A DNA stretch of 64,000 nt from Rickettsiella endosymbiont of Xylota segnis (GTDB lineage Bacteria > Pseudomonadota > Gammaproteobacteria > Diplorickettsiales > Diplorickettsiaceae), in NCBI RefSeq assembly GCF_964019545.1, contig NZ_OZ026451.1, positions 1,173,001 to 1,237,000 of the forward strand. Reading direction: 5' to 3'. The notes below the pieces were generated by a model that had not been told where the DNA came from, did not search any database, and was given only the letters and a program-made list of their open reading frames with translations. The position numbers were made by a program, and so were the translations under genes. Positions 10,301 through 20,100 of this stretch are shown piece after piece (the stretch's first letter is position 1; each line of letters begins with the position of its first letter).

Positions 10301-13300
10301 TTACAACCGCGTTGATCGTAATAATTCCATTCAATACTGCCATCTTCTAGTGTTTTTGCCAGCAACTGACCGTTCGCATTATATTCATAGGTCACGCTAA
10401 GATCTTGAGGAGATGCATCAATAAACGAGGGTAATCCATTGCTTAATGTTAAGTTTTGACGCACGATTTGCAAACGAACTTTTTTTACTAAACGATTCGC
10501 TTTATCATAATAAGATTGCTCACTGCGATCTTGTGTAGAAGCTATTTTATCTAATGCATTTTTAAGTTCAGTAAAAGATAAATGAGCGTTTAACGAAGTA
10601 TCTAATGATTTCGCATAAGCAACACGCTTGATCATTTGACCGAAACTATCATTCTCAAAACGTTGACAGCGATACTGAGGCGTTTGATTATCAAAACCAA
10701 CGCTATCTGCTTCGGCTAGACCTTGTCCATTGCGATCAAACCAATAAAAATTTTCTTTACTGTGCGCAGGATCAATTTTTTCTGTTTGCGCAATGACTTG
10801 ACCCCATGCATTATACGATTTACCTAATTCGGCATACTCGTCAGTAATTTTTCCTTCTGGCATGCTTACATAACAATGTACCGGACCTTGACGTTGTAAA
10901 GTAACGCGGCCGCATTGATCGCGTTGGTAATCAATAATGCGATCAGCATCGCTATGTCGCGTTCGATAATATTCATCCAATACCGATTTGGGAATTCCTG
11001 TTTTGCTATATACACTCAGATCCAGTGTACAAAGCGTCGCATTAATTATTTTTCGATGGATCTTTCCAAATGCATCGCGTTGTTTTTTTGTTGTAACGCC
11101 GAGTGGATTAACATGATAAACCAGGCGTTGTTGTTGATCGTACACCCAAAATTGCCAATGGCCCGCTGCATCTTGTTCAGCGACTTTTAGCCCTTTAGCA
11201 TTGATTGTACGTACAGTGGTTAAGGTTTGTTGGGTTTCAGGGCGATAACGCCAATCATCAGGTTTTAATGAGCTTGCATTATCAACAGCAATATCTGGTA
11301 AACGCGTTGATTGCCATTGATTCAATCCGTTATATTCCGCTTCAAATATCCGTGGCTCCTGGGTGTTAGCCGCAGTAATGATGCGAACAATGTTACCCAC
11401 TTTGTCATAAGTTTTATGTTTTTCTAGCGCAAGAGTCTGGCTGGCACAAGTCAATGCGCCAAATGCATCGGGAGTTACCTCAGTAATATAAACAGGAGGT
11501 GTTATTTCAACAACAGGCCGCTTAGCGCGATCAAATACTGTTTTCCAATTCGATTGCTGACGATCGATATAAAGAATTTGATTTCCTACCGCATCGTATT
11601 GATAGGTTTCAACATGACCTAGAGCATCAGTGTGTTGTATCAATCGATTTGCTGCATCGTAAACTTTTTTGCTGATACGATCCTGCGTGGCATCCGGTGC
11701 TAATGTCTGCAATTGTTTAAGTAACAGCGCATAATCTTCAGGAACATGGACGCGCTGATTAAAATGAACTTCTTCAATCAAATTACCTTTTGCATCATGT
11801 TGAAAACCTTGCACCTGTCCTTCTGCATTTACTGTATAAAGCGGTTGGCCTAAGCCATCAAAAAAGAAAAACTGATATCGATCCTGACTCTCATCTTGTT
11901 TAATCTGTGAGAGTACTTGTGCTATGGGTAATTGACTCAATTGTAAAGCATCTTCAACAGCATTCGCATAGCTGATTTGAGTAATTAAGCGCCCTTGCTC
12001 ATCAAAACGTTGTTCACATACATAATTTTGCGGATCGACGGAAAATCGTAATTGACCCACTTCATCCCGTAAAAAATAGTGACAACGATCTTGAGTAGGA
12101 TTGGCAATTTTAATAACTTGGGCCGCCAATTGTTCGGTGGTGAGTTTTTCAATGCCTTGAATCGCTATACCGGCTGCATACTGTATCGTTTGTATTTCAT
12201 GTTGTAATGCATCATAACGTTTTTCTTTAACATAGCCCCGTTGGCCAATAATGCTGAGCGCAAAGCGTTGCTTACCATTTGCATCATAAAATTGATACGT
12301 TAAACTATCTTCTGCATCTGGCTTTAACATCGCGCGCAATTGTTCGGGCGTGGTTTCATCATTAGGCGTTATAACTTCATTTCCATTGATCGCTTGTTGG
12401 TATTGCCTTTCTAAAACGATTTGTTCGGCTGCGTTATATTTCCATTCGGCCACACCACCTAACGCGTTGATTTTAAAACAACGTCGTCCTGCAGTATCGA
12501 TAATAAAACGAGTGACCTGGCCATTCGCATCAATTTCCGCCAGCACACTATTTTGAGCATTTTTATGGTATTGAGTTTGTATGTTTAAGGCGTCTTTACG
12601 TGCGTCCGTTAATGGATCGATAGTCGTTTTGCAATGTCGATTCAAACCATCGTAATCGAGTTGACGAATATATTGATCTGCAGTTGTCTTATCACCTTGG
12701 GTTTCATTAAGCAGCTGTTTTTGTCCGTTATACTGTCGCGTGGTCGTCAGGCTTAAACCCGATGCTTGTGCATCTAAGCATTCTTCAATAATAAGTCCGC
12801 GTCGATCGTATTTATTTTCTTGGACTATGCCTTTTGCATCAATGGTCTTAACACATTGTCCCAAAAGATTATATTGATACTGTGTTTGGCGTTTTGTACC
12901 TTCAGCCTCTTGTATTTTTGTGATGACATGTCCGATTGCATCATAGCTATACTGGGTTTTGCTACCCTTAATAATCTGTTTTTGAATTAAATCACCTAAC
13001 AGATTATAAGCAGCAACATAGCCTCGACCTAAAGCGTCATTATAAAAACTAATCTGTCCATCGGCAGTATGTTGCCAAGTTTGTGTTTGTTGTTTGGCAT
13101 CAACTTCTTTGATCTTTTCTGCAAAAATATTGCGAAAAATACATCGTTTGTTTCCTAAAGGATCAACTGTCGTTTCGATACGTTTACTTGCGTTATAAAG
13201 ATGCAGTGTGGCTTGCCCTAAAGCATTAGTAATTTTAATGGGTCGATCCCAAGCATCATACGTACTTTCACTACGTTGTTGTTGAAATGGACTTTGTGTC

Positions 13301-16300
13301 CAGATCAAACGTCCTTTACGATCATAACCACGCCGATAATCACCTTTTATTTCATCTCTGAGATGAGTCAGCTTGCCATAAAGATTGTTATAATCACGTT
13401 TTACTTTGCTATTTAAGGTTTCGGCTTGACGCAACGTGCTTATTTCTAAGCCACGTGCATCATATTGATGTTGAATAATCAATGTGGGTTGTTTAGTTGC
13501 GACGGGTAAACTTGTTTGGCTAACTTCAGAAAAAGCATTGGGAAGATGTTGTGTTTCGAAACCTTCCGCATCGATAACTTTTAATAATTGATCGCATTTA
13601 TTGTAGAACTTTTGCGTAATCACATCCTGCGACTCATCTTGCAGTGCGTTTAAAGCGCAACGTAATGCATCTGATATGAAACCACCAGTCAGTGGTAGCT
13701 TATATTTATCCGCTAATATCGCTTTAACTTGGCTGTAATCGCGCGTCTTAACAATATTATTAAAATAATCGCGCGTATATTCACGAATCTGAACTTGTTT
13801 ATCAGCAACGACTTGTATCGTTAGCACTAACTGTCGTTCAGTGTTGTAATAAAAATAGCTTAGTTGATCATTTGCTTCAGGACTAGAACGAACTGCCGTC
13901 GATAGTTTTAAGCCACTGGCATCATAGACATAACGTCGGGTATTCTCATTCCATATTTTTTCTTTTTGTTGTTGTTTTTCTTCAGGTTTTAAAGTGCTAT
14001 CGGCATCGATACGCGCCAGCAATTCACTATTCTGTGCCGATGCTACAGCAACAGTTTGACCCCATCCATCAAAACGGGACTCATTGGCGCGATAGGTATC
14101 TCCAGTTATTTCAGTCATTGTCGCATCACGCACGCCTTGTGCACTCATTTCGCCCATATTATCGTAACGTGTAAATGTTACTTTTCCATCGGATCGGCGA
14201 CTTTCAATTTCACGATTTAGTTTATCGTATTTGTAAGTAATCGTTTGATCGTTAACAGACTCAGCAGGTAATGTTGGAATAAGCTGCGTATTGTTATACC
14301 AGTTCGGATTGACTGGATTTGTATAACGCTTTTCGCTATTAACTACACCATTCAGCAAATAATCTTTAGTCGTTATATAACCTTCGGCATCAACGCTTAA
14401 AATTAACCAACCACGAGGATCATAAAAACGGTATTCATGGGCATCATCGGCATTCGCATCAGGACGGATCTTATCAAAGCTCTGCGTATTGATGCTGATG
14501 ATTTGTGCTTGTGCATAACGAATGATTTCAGTCACCCAATTTGCACCGTTATGTTTATATTCAGTCACATAACCCGCCGCATCTTGTATACCGACCTTAT
14601 TCTTATCGGCGTCGTAAAAGATATGCTGTGTTCGATCCCGTTTAGGATCAACGGAGAGAGCAATTTTTTTTCCTTTGAATAAAGCGGTTAATTGCTCGGC
14701 TGATAATCGTGCTTCATAGTGGATAGTTACAATAAGTTGGTTGCGATCGTTATAAATACTTTGAGTTAAATACGCTTCCTCGTCGACTTGATAACACAGC
14801 CGTTCAGAAGCGTCATAAAATTCGTAACTGATTCTGTCATGGGTCGGATCGCTTATTGACATCTTAGTCATTAATGTCAATAAATCATTAGCGGAAGGTT
14901 CGGTTCCTTGCGCAGGACTGGAAGCAAGTTGCAGTTTGTCTATGGCTTTTGCATAACGAACCCTAGCCTTATAACGACTTTGTTGGTTGTAACGAAATTC
15001 AGTTAGACTACCGCTGGGATGTACAATAAATCCTAAGCGATTTTGCTTATCATAAAATCGATAACTGAATTGGCCATCCGCTGTCGTGCATTTTTCTGTT
15101 ACACAGCCTGCGATGTTCCTGCTGTAGGTCGTTTCCCGTGTGACCGATTGATTATTTTCTTGAACGGTTTGTTGTTCTTTAGCTATCCATCCTCGTATAT
15201 CTAATTCAGTGATCTCTTTACGACTATTCGGTCGAGTAATTTCAACATGCCGATCAGCATAAAGATAGGATGTTTTTTCTTCAGCTGCATTTTCTAATGA
15301 TATCAACCGACGTAAGTTATCAAATTCTGTGGTGGTATTCAGTGTAGGCTGATCTTTTTCGCGAGTTTCGCTAGAATAATTTAAATCTCCAAACATATTA
15401 TAGAACGTATCGAGTTGGCTCATGCGATCATCGTCAATCCCTTGTCCTTTAGCATCGATCGTCGCATAGCGATAAGTATGCGAAGGTAAACCTGAGTGAT
15501 CATTAATTTGCTGGGTTAAGCTTACACACTGTGGATTTTGTTGTGTCACCCATGTCGCCATTTCTGCTAAACTAGGCGCAGTACTTTTCGTATAATTATC
15601 AACCGGAAAAAGTCCATCTAAGTAAACCACGGTGAATTGAATAAAGCTCGCATCTCCGACACGGTATTCAGTGACTCGACCTTCTGGGCTGATTACAAAG
15701 CGTAAATACAAACCTTTACCACTGTCACCATAAGCTTGATCGTAAACATGTCGGGTAACTTGGGCCTTATTATTGTTATAACTAGCTTGTGTGATTAAAT
15801 TATGTCTAGGGCTGGTTTGATCGTAAAAATATTCCTTTACTTGACCATTGGCGTTTTGCTGTTTAATTAATCGGCCATCTTCATTGTATTGGAAGCTTTG
15901 TTTGGCTTGTGCAGCTGAAGTCGTACTGGATAGTTGGCCGTTTTCATTAAAGGTGTAATAGCTACTATCGACAGTGAGATTTCCCGGAACCCAAGGATAG
16001 CCTTGTTCTCGATCGATCTGTGTGATCGATCCTTGCGCATTAAAATATAATTTTGTGGAAGCCTTGACATTATTTTGAATAAGGGTATTACCCTGTGCAT
16101 ACAGAAAGTTTGCCGATAAACTACCGACATCGCTAGAATTTTGATAACTAAAAGAAGTAATTGGCTTAGGCACGCCATCCGGCGTGGTACCATAAACAAA
16201 AGACAAACCACTACCATCGCTCTGCTCGATCTTATCAAGATAGGCTAAGGAATAAACGTCCTTATCCGATAACGTCGCTTTACTTTTGGGAGGAGCAAGA

Positions 16301-17067
16301 TATTTATACTCTGTACTTGGCCATTTCGACCGATCGTGCATATCTAATGCAATAGTGGTTTTAGTTAAACGACTGTCAATATCAAAGCTTGAAAATTTTA
16401 ATAGCGTAGTCTCTCCCATTTTGACTGAATAAATGGATTCTTGATGACTACCATCAGCGAGTTGATGACGACGAATTTCATAACGACCTTCAGGTGCAAC
16501 TATAGTGGTCAGTTGCCAAGGAGTAGTTTGATCATAACGATAAGTCGTTGCTTCATTTTTACTACCAAGCCGCTGAATTAAATAACCACTTTCATTATAA
16601 ATTTCTGTGATCTGGGTTTTCGGATCAAACCATACCCACTTTTTCGCTGTCGTATCGTGAGAAAGATAAGCTCGACTATCTGACCAGTACGGAGATACCC
16701 ATCGATTAGTTTTACTATCAAACTGATAAGATGTTTCGTGACCATCCTCTTCAATTAGGATTGCAGGTGAAGTCTGAGTGCCTGCAGGGAGCGTTTTGAA
16801 ATATTTATGTGCTAAACGCCAAATCCCAGAAACTGTTTGCGCGTGACTGTTATAAACATAAGACAGTTCAACGGGAAAATTTCTTTCCCGTAATACGAGT
16901 TTATGATCAAAAAGAATGAGATTGCCGGTGTTAGCATTAACAAAACTCTGGATTTTTAAGGGACCAAAATCTCGGCTAGGTAAGGCAGCACCCATCTGAG
17001 TAAAGGAAGAATAAGAAACTCCAAGACCGAGTCCTGAAATAAGATTAAATGGATAGGCTAAATTCAT
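4345..17067 (-). CDS. Giant YD-repeat/Rhs-type toxin protein with LysM domain and variable tip
   Basis: The protein has 4240 residues. Most of residues 60-2400 and 2900-3550 are YD repeats (YDxxGR- and YNxxGQ-type), which in Rhs and Tc toxins build a hollow shell around the toxin. A non-repeat, beta-rich insert lies at roughly 2400-2900. A LysM domain follows at about 3646-3692 (YESIANNVYGD...GQTIVIP), then an Ala/Gly/Val-rich hydrophobic stretch at about 3735-3790, the mobile core segment from about 3850, the NRWGLFGHN boundary near 4085 and a tip of roughly 150 residues. The tip contains STLLEEFLHGTQ, which may be a zinc-metallopeptidase-like motif. I do not see the usual Rhs YDPxxGRF...DPxGL core-end motif. 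A secretion route is not evident, and no signal peptide was seen. Confidence 0.9.
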   Translation of the reverse strand: MNLAYPFNLISGLGLGVSYSSFTQMGAALPSRDFGPLKIQSFVNANTGNLILFDHKLVLRERNFPVELSYVYNSHAQTVSGIWRLAHKYFKTLPAGTQTSPAILIEEDGHETSYQFDSKTNRWVSPYWSDSRAYLSHDTTAKKWVWFDPKTQITEIYNESGYLIQRLGSKNEATTYRYDQTTPWQLTTIVAPEGRYEIRRHQLADGSHQESIYSVKMGETTLLKFSSFDIDSRLTKTTIALDMHDRSKWPSTEYKYLAPPKSKATLSDKDVYSLAYLDKIEQSDGSGLSFVYGTTPDGVPKPITSFSYQNSSDVGSLSANFLYAQGNTLIQNNVKASTKLYFNAQGSITQIDREQGYPWVPGNLTVDSSYYTFNENGQLSSTTSAAQAKQSFQYNEDGRLIKQQNANGQVKEYFYDQTSPRHNLITQASYNNNKAQVTRHVYDQAYGDSGKGLYLRFVISPEGRVTEYRVGDASFIQFTVVYLDGLFPVDNYTKSTAPSLAEMATWVTQQNPQCVSLTQQINDHSGLPSHTYRYATIDAKGQGIDDDRMSQLDTFYNMFGDLNYSSETREKDQPTLNTTTEFDNLRRLISLENAAEEKTSYLYADRHVEITRPNSRKEITELDIRGWIAKEQQTVQENNQSVTRETTYSRNIAGCVTEKCTTADGQFSYRFYDKQNRLGFIVHPSGSLTEFRYNQQSRYKARVRYAKAIDKLQLASSPAQGTEPSANDLLTLMTKMSISDPTHDRISYEFYDASERLCYQVDEEAYLTQSIYNDRNQLIVTIHYEARLSAEQLTALFKGKKIALSVDPKRDRTQHIFYDADKNKVGIQDAAGYVTEYKHNGANWVTEIIRYAQAQIISINTQSFDKIRPDANADDAHEYRFYDPRGWLILSVDAEGYITTKDYLLNGVVNSEKRYTNPVNPNWYNNTQLIPTLPAESVNDQTITYKYDKLNREIESRRSDGKVTFTRYDNMGEMSAQGVRDATMTEITGDTYRANESRFDGWGQTVAVASAQNSELLARIDADSTLKPEEKQQQKEKIWNENTRRYVYDASGLKLSTAVRSSPEANDQLSYFYYNTERQLVLTIQVVADKQVQIREYTRDYFNNIVKTRDYSQVKAILADKYKLPLTGGFISDALRCALNALQDESQDVITQKFYNKCDQLLKVIDAEGFETQHLPNAFSEVSQTSLPVATKQPTLIIQHQYDARGLEISTLRQAETLNSKVKRDYNNLYGKLTHLRDEIKGDYRRGYDRKGRLIWTQSPFQQQRSESTYDAWDRPIKITNALGQATLHLYNASKRIETTVDPLGNKRCIFRNIFAEKIKEVDAKQQTQTWQHTADGQISFYNDALGRGYVAAYNLLGDLIQKQIIKGSKTQYSYDAIGHVITKIQEAEGTKRQTQYQYNLLGQCVKTIDAKGIVQENKYDRRGLIIEECLDAQASGLSLTTTRQYNGQKQLLNETQGDKTTADQYIRQLDYDGLNRHCKTTIDPLTDARKDALNIQTQYHKNAQNSVLAEIDANGQVTRFIIDTAGRRCFKINALGGVAEWKYNAAEQIVLERQYQQAINGNEVITPNDETTPEQLRAMLKPDAEDSLTYQFYDANGKQRFALSIIGQRGYVKEKRYDALQHEIQTIQYAAGIAIQGIEKLTTEQLAAQVIKIANPTQDRCHYFLRDEVGQLRFSVDPQNYVCEQRFDEQGRLITQISYANAVEDALQLSQLPIAQVLSQIKQDESQDRYQFFFFDGLGQPLYTVNAEGQVQGFQHDAKGNLIEEVHFNQRVHVPEDYALLLKQLQTLAPDATQDRISKKVYDAANRLIQHTDALGHVETYQYDAVGNQILYIDRQQSNWKTVFDRAKRPVVEITPPVYITEVTPDAFGALTCASQTLALEKHKTYDKVGNIVRIITAANTQEPRIFEAEYNGLNQWQSTRLPDIAVDNASSLKPDDWRYRPETQQTLTTVRTINAKGLKVAEQDAAGHWQFWVYDQQQRLVYHVNPLGVTTKKQRDAFGKIHRKIINATLCTLDLSVYSKTGIPKSVLDEYYRTRHSDADRIIDYQRDQCGRVTLQRQGPVHCYVSMPEGKITDEYAELGKSYNAWGQVIAQTEKIDPAHSKENFYWFDRNGQGLAEADSVGFDNQTPQYRCQRFENDSFGQMIKRVAYAKSLDTSLNAHLSFTELKNALDKIASTQDRSEQSYYDKANRLVKKVRLQIVRQNLTLSNGLPSFIDASPQDLSVTYEYNANGQLLAKTLEDGSIEWNYYDQRGCKLAQTEVPRDNHGLSNTIVPLSYYGNNAHGQTVLTTRFQQGAKPVQAGTIPEPVAVDPADQQEKRLYDARGKLQWKQSNQQLPQGFSYTANGKPARQWWTLTNWQQKPPKEGTQYEAKIHLDEKYFQYDAQNRAISVEVRRDTQTIETNCLTYDAFDQAIMEGEKPEKMHIYRRFDVLGRIWCSNVEAGAATLFLHDLTGKSVLRLQSPTKDLGFITYRELPTVLGWSVTDVERTENQRDTAGRVITRTLPANYQVDTSQPEIIPLSILASNRYPKFGKMQSLSWPIPQEKNAVAEFSLWPKDFPALKQSLPIVTQDGRCGVDVSTFATDVYDYQVTYTFTDPMQPNEKKVIYISSGTVQFDTGLCSNSHYLVAIPEEKQPSLVRLTGNTRDISAVELWEESEKRETLELQVDPVSHTYYVDLSHHSSGVYQLKPLTQDKKPHDLSLAFTIYTHKTAHKPLSREIATSLKFSFLDNHVELDWQVPSFLQSQVVKLECHYLDRESKQQIQTVEIDPDKKRTTYSDKNGNKIQSNVDFSVPIQTIEKLSLAVKWPALSKPPVSTRLQQHWLMLEAQNSDSSDEEEWEMVPQHATAFLDQEPEDWIPLYNDETPSASTFNPELITELNFTDKTQLVVSPLPDLAPNKEIPVLEYLNVSLDRMRCWTQFSSINLISQGFVVDVTGFSAGVYPFHFGAYSGDLVIAYAGLVFPTTQNIDPDRQHLVQPARQYSYDLWNNKLTETDSLGHITQYIYNDTNQIVQKIEPLVDVVDEQGNTKALCPITTFAYNIRGQQIARRDANGNTQGYILDAAGHKIIEILAEGTQCKTQLFDAFNNMIESRDAASQATKYFYDQENNLLAFQKPSGSRRGYTYNELKQRTSDTDPANNTRRYNFDALGNIIERYEPLGQCTRMFYGRNHQLIKLENPDNSCLTWQRDTFGKPLQHTDLSGALYRYGYDSKAQLVDVMSEGGSHGEYVKLIPVWLGYKQERSPVPGQHLHHQYVSGQITEINDFATGKKISYGYDSEGRRIAVRVVSGEAEILRETSSQIDALGREILTRDQQAIFTTAYDAVSNRRFIKGAIKTNDGSQLNQEVWWKYDTEDRVIVSEGVLENGQIKIIPNKGAEFSYQNDRKVTESTISTSRITEKFFYDSDGRQVGSRYDVPYNSSIERQYDSAGRQRLYKIVSDWVFGLVYIIDKERAYNENTWLVANIQTTTVPGHFQVVNRTDYQQITAMGLPQQQTINYGDEEGNVDHLNCNYVGWDQWRIASIQGYRTNIHGTSAYSSVKNYFGPNGEPNAICGAEDPDGRDKYFIATPEGLILHRMHLNPIFSGDIFISNLETYYFYRVNGQYLASYKNQRNKSFDLLLNWIRPQGSAGMEIGMSSASANDFSSLPQTYTCADKDTYESIANNVYGDASLGSYIDAANGGGTLIPGQTIVIPQLISVHNKAGMARPYYQLLQIIQGSLTPHLDTPQPPPDDDDFLGLLICAIAVVVVCVYPPAVAAVASVAGTLGVSVPVMTGVAAGLADAAAQELCVGIGLKDHFSLAESVTAGITAGFASGFGGAALGEKAVMTMVRMGMVNVSEQLTEMAIGIRQQFDIAGVALAMGSAGLSAKINIDNPLERRLVSDIAVAGMSSVVRGHFDVENLATQLITDAAAVGMQQRQTKPDSDEYHQSKKASQGAGHITQTTVEQQWDSHLINDAEFTANTPLPSVTFDVNDSYVAQQLGQRVGEEVSRFQHVDPPRNPTGFWQRIEQRYENVFEHRALIAEGRAAANSEVMRESFGQAAANQQHYLDLGYTESVIQTRAAEWTAATELPLPSVAKGMMQASSLMNRWGLFGHNEIGKSGSFLFRTGPTSSTLNEDVAPMTNELINSMRSKGRSIDIAFKGSDDYRYLKSMGAEGSTNTMTPNHILIREDARKSTLLEEFLHGTQNKLGIVDRLTPQGAEVHVKDFMIRHAKLLGLDNPADLKLLHQLRIEEIERLNMVYR
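5061..5390 (-). repeat. Rhs core repeat, copy 1 (within the main gene)
   Basis: This part of the large Rhs gene encodes FDVENLATQLITDAA through GFWQRIEQRYENV and is the parent-like copy of the segments at 3318-3650, 1946-2255 and 379-716. Homologous exchange here would replace the tip and immunity pair. Confidence 0.8.
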
Positions 17068-17124
17068 AGGAATACTTCCTTACTTTTAAATTTTTTTATC
17101 AACGAAAAACCTTCTGGCATGCCT

Positions 17125-20100
17125 TTAAGGACGCGATGATGGTCGACCGTTATCATTGTTTATTTCAGCGGATTCGGCCTCAATTAAGGGTAATCTCGGC
17201 GGCGCTGGACGGAAAAATCGATACGTTGATTGACTTGCACGATAACCTCCATATAACAAAGCAATAAGACATAAAATGCCTCCTGCACACAGCAAACTTA
17301 TTAAAAATGGGCTACCCAGTAACAGCGTACCCTTCAAGGATGGGGATGGGTTAGATTGCGAAACATTCGTTGGTAACCTATCACAGGTTTGCCAATCGAG
17401 TTGTTGCAACTGCTCAGGCTTTATAAACTGTATGTCTGGCAACGATGAAGCAACCCGACAAAAACTTCTTAGGGTAGGCACGTCCAAATTATCATGAATA
17501 ACATTAAGTTGAGTTAGCTTGTTATTGGACTGCATTGGATAAAAAACACGTTTTTCTTGTCTTGATAACTGAGTCGTATTTAAATCATTGGCATGACATG
17601 ACACCTTTACCAGCTCTTTTGCAAAGTTATTCAATGATGCAGCTTCGACAATATTGTCGTTGAGTATTAACTGTTGTAAGTGCGATTGCTGTAATACCAA
17701 TGCGAGTGCGTTAAAAAAGTTTCCATCCAGAAGATTATTGCTTAAATCAAGCAACGTTAGCTTAGTTTTACTTAAAGCTTCCGCTAAACGAGGCTGATTA
17801 CTGATCTGATTTTGGTTAAGATGTAATTCATGCAGATTAGTATTCGAAAGTACATCCAGCCAATTCATTAAGGAGACATCGCTGATTTTATTATTGTTTA
17901 AATTTAGTGAGCGTAATAAAGTATGGTTAGAAAAAACAGATGTTAATTCGGCAACGGAGTGATCATTGAGTTCAGCATCTTTACAAACAAAACTCAGCAA
18001 TTGAGTATGAGGAAGTGTTTTTGCAATTACTGAAAATCCATGTTGAGTTAATTCGCTGCCTGAAATATCAAGATGTTGCAAGGAAGTGAATGGTAAATGT
18101 TGTGCTATCTTCAGGGCATCTTGATCTGTCAATTGATTTCCGGCGATATTCAAAGTAGTTAAGTGACTACCCCGAACTTGTGTTATTAAGAATTGGACGC
18201 CTTTATTGTTTAACTGATTATTTGAGACATCTAAAGACTCTAAATTTTTTAGACAACCTTGCAGTGCAGTGACATGCTCACTTTTTAATTCAGCATTACT
18301 TATTTTCAATATTTTTAAATAAGAATTTCCTTTGAATGTATCACTAAAAACTTGAAGTGCATTTGCAGAAAATTTTTGACCGGATAAATCAAGTGTATGC
18401 ACAAAACTTTGCTGGGCTCCCACTGCAAGCTTTTGCAAACCTAAATCAGTTATTTGATTATCTGCTAATTGCAAATTATTTAATTTTTGCATGCCGCTGG
18501 AAATTAACTTAGCCAATCTTGTCGCACTCGCATCAATCATATTGGTATTGGCTAAGTTAAGTTCGCTCAGATTTATCTCTACTAAAGAATTTAATAACAA
18601 GTTAAACAACTCATCATTTAACCATTGGTTACTGATATCAAAACGAGTGACATTGACGCTGGTTAAGAATCGGCTTAATGCTTGAATATGTTGACGTGTA
18701 GGTGCTGTATTCGCATCATTTCCTACAGGATTGGAAACATTTAATAATTCCAAGCGCGAAGTCAGCATCGATTGCAACTTATTCAGAAGTTGCTTCCAAT
18801 CAGTTACTGACCAAGTGGTCCAAGCTTGTTGCGATAAATCAATTTGTTTAATTCCACCTGTGCTAGGAAGTTGGTTAAGATGGTGAAGTAATGCTACCGG
18901 CGTCATGTTTTGTTGCAATAACTTGTCTAAACAAGCTTGTGTAGTGAACATATTTTGATAATTTACAAATGACCAATCACAAGCAACACATTCATAACGA
19001 TCAGTTTGTTGTAAGAAAGTAAAACTTCTTCTCTCGATTTCACAATTTGTTTGGGCATGGTAATGATTCGCTAAATCAGTTGCTTTAAAAATTATTAATT
19101 GCAGATAGCGACCGACGGCATACAGCGTGTAAAGTGAAGACAGTAGCGATGGAATAAAAAATAACGGCGTTAACGGACGTTCCGTTTCACCTAAAGTCCA
19201 GCTGAAATAACGATTTAATCTGCTCGGCGCCTGAGTTCGTTCAATGAGAGAAATCGAGGCTTCTTCTTCAAGCATTAAAGAATCAATAGGCGCTTGAATT
19301 CCCTCAACAGGAGTAAAAGTTAATGCTTGTTCAGTCACAGGCGCTGACTTTAATGCAGTTAAAATAGTTTCCCTAAGCTGCAATAAATTATTTTTTTGCA
19401 ATGGATCGTCAATAAAACGTTGTAAATTATCGGTATGAAAACTTTCTGCAATTTGCGCAAGCATACGCAGTGCTTGAAAACGTAAAGGAAATCCTCGTGA
19501 TGGATGCGCTAAATGTATTAGTTTATCCACTAACGCTTTTTTTAAAGCAAAAGAAACTATGGGCGTATTTGAATTGTTGTGCTCTATACCCTCCCATAAA
19601 ATTATAAATTCCGAATGGGCTAAAGCTTCTCGCAATGAACTCCAAGGAGAGAGTGCAAAAAGCATATCGTTATAAATGCTGGGGGCTATATCGAGTACCG
19701 AAAAATTCGGTAAGCTCACTTGGTGATTAATATCACGCCAGCGCTCACGTCGCTTATCTTTGAAAAGAGCGGTTATAAGACTTACGACTGGCGGTAATAA
19801 TAACGTGCCTGTCCACGTCCAATAGGCTGCTTCATGCAAAACATCACTACCAAAATGATTAGTCCAGGTTATTTGATTGCTTGCTGTTCCACCTAAAATA
19901 GATGAAAAAGAAGTGCCGCAACGTTCGTCAGGGAAAAAAGTATAACTACTGAGATCATGAAGTAATAATCCCGCTAATATGGCAGGCTCTAAACCACAGA
20001 TGAAGAAACTGGCATGATTAAAAAAGTCTTTAATAAAATGCGCAAGTTGAATCTTAGGCCAGGTTTCTAATGGAATACCCTCGCCGCTTAACCAAAATAA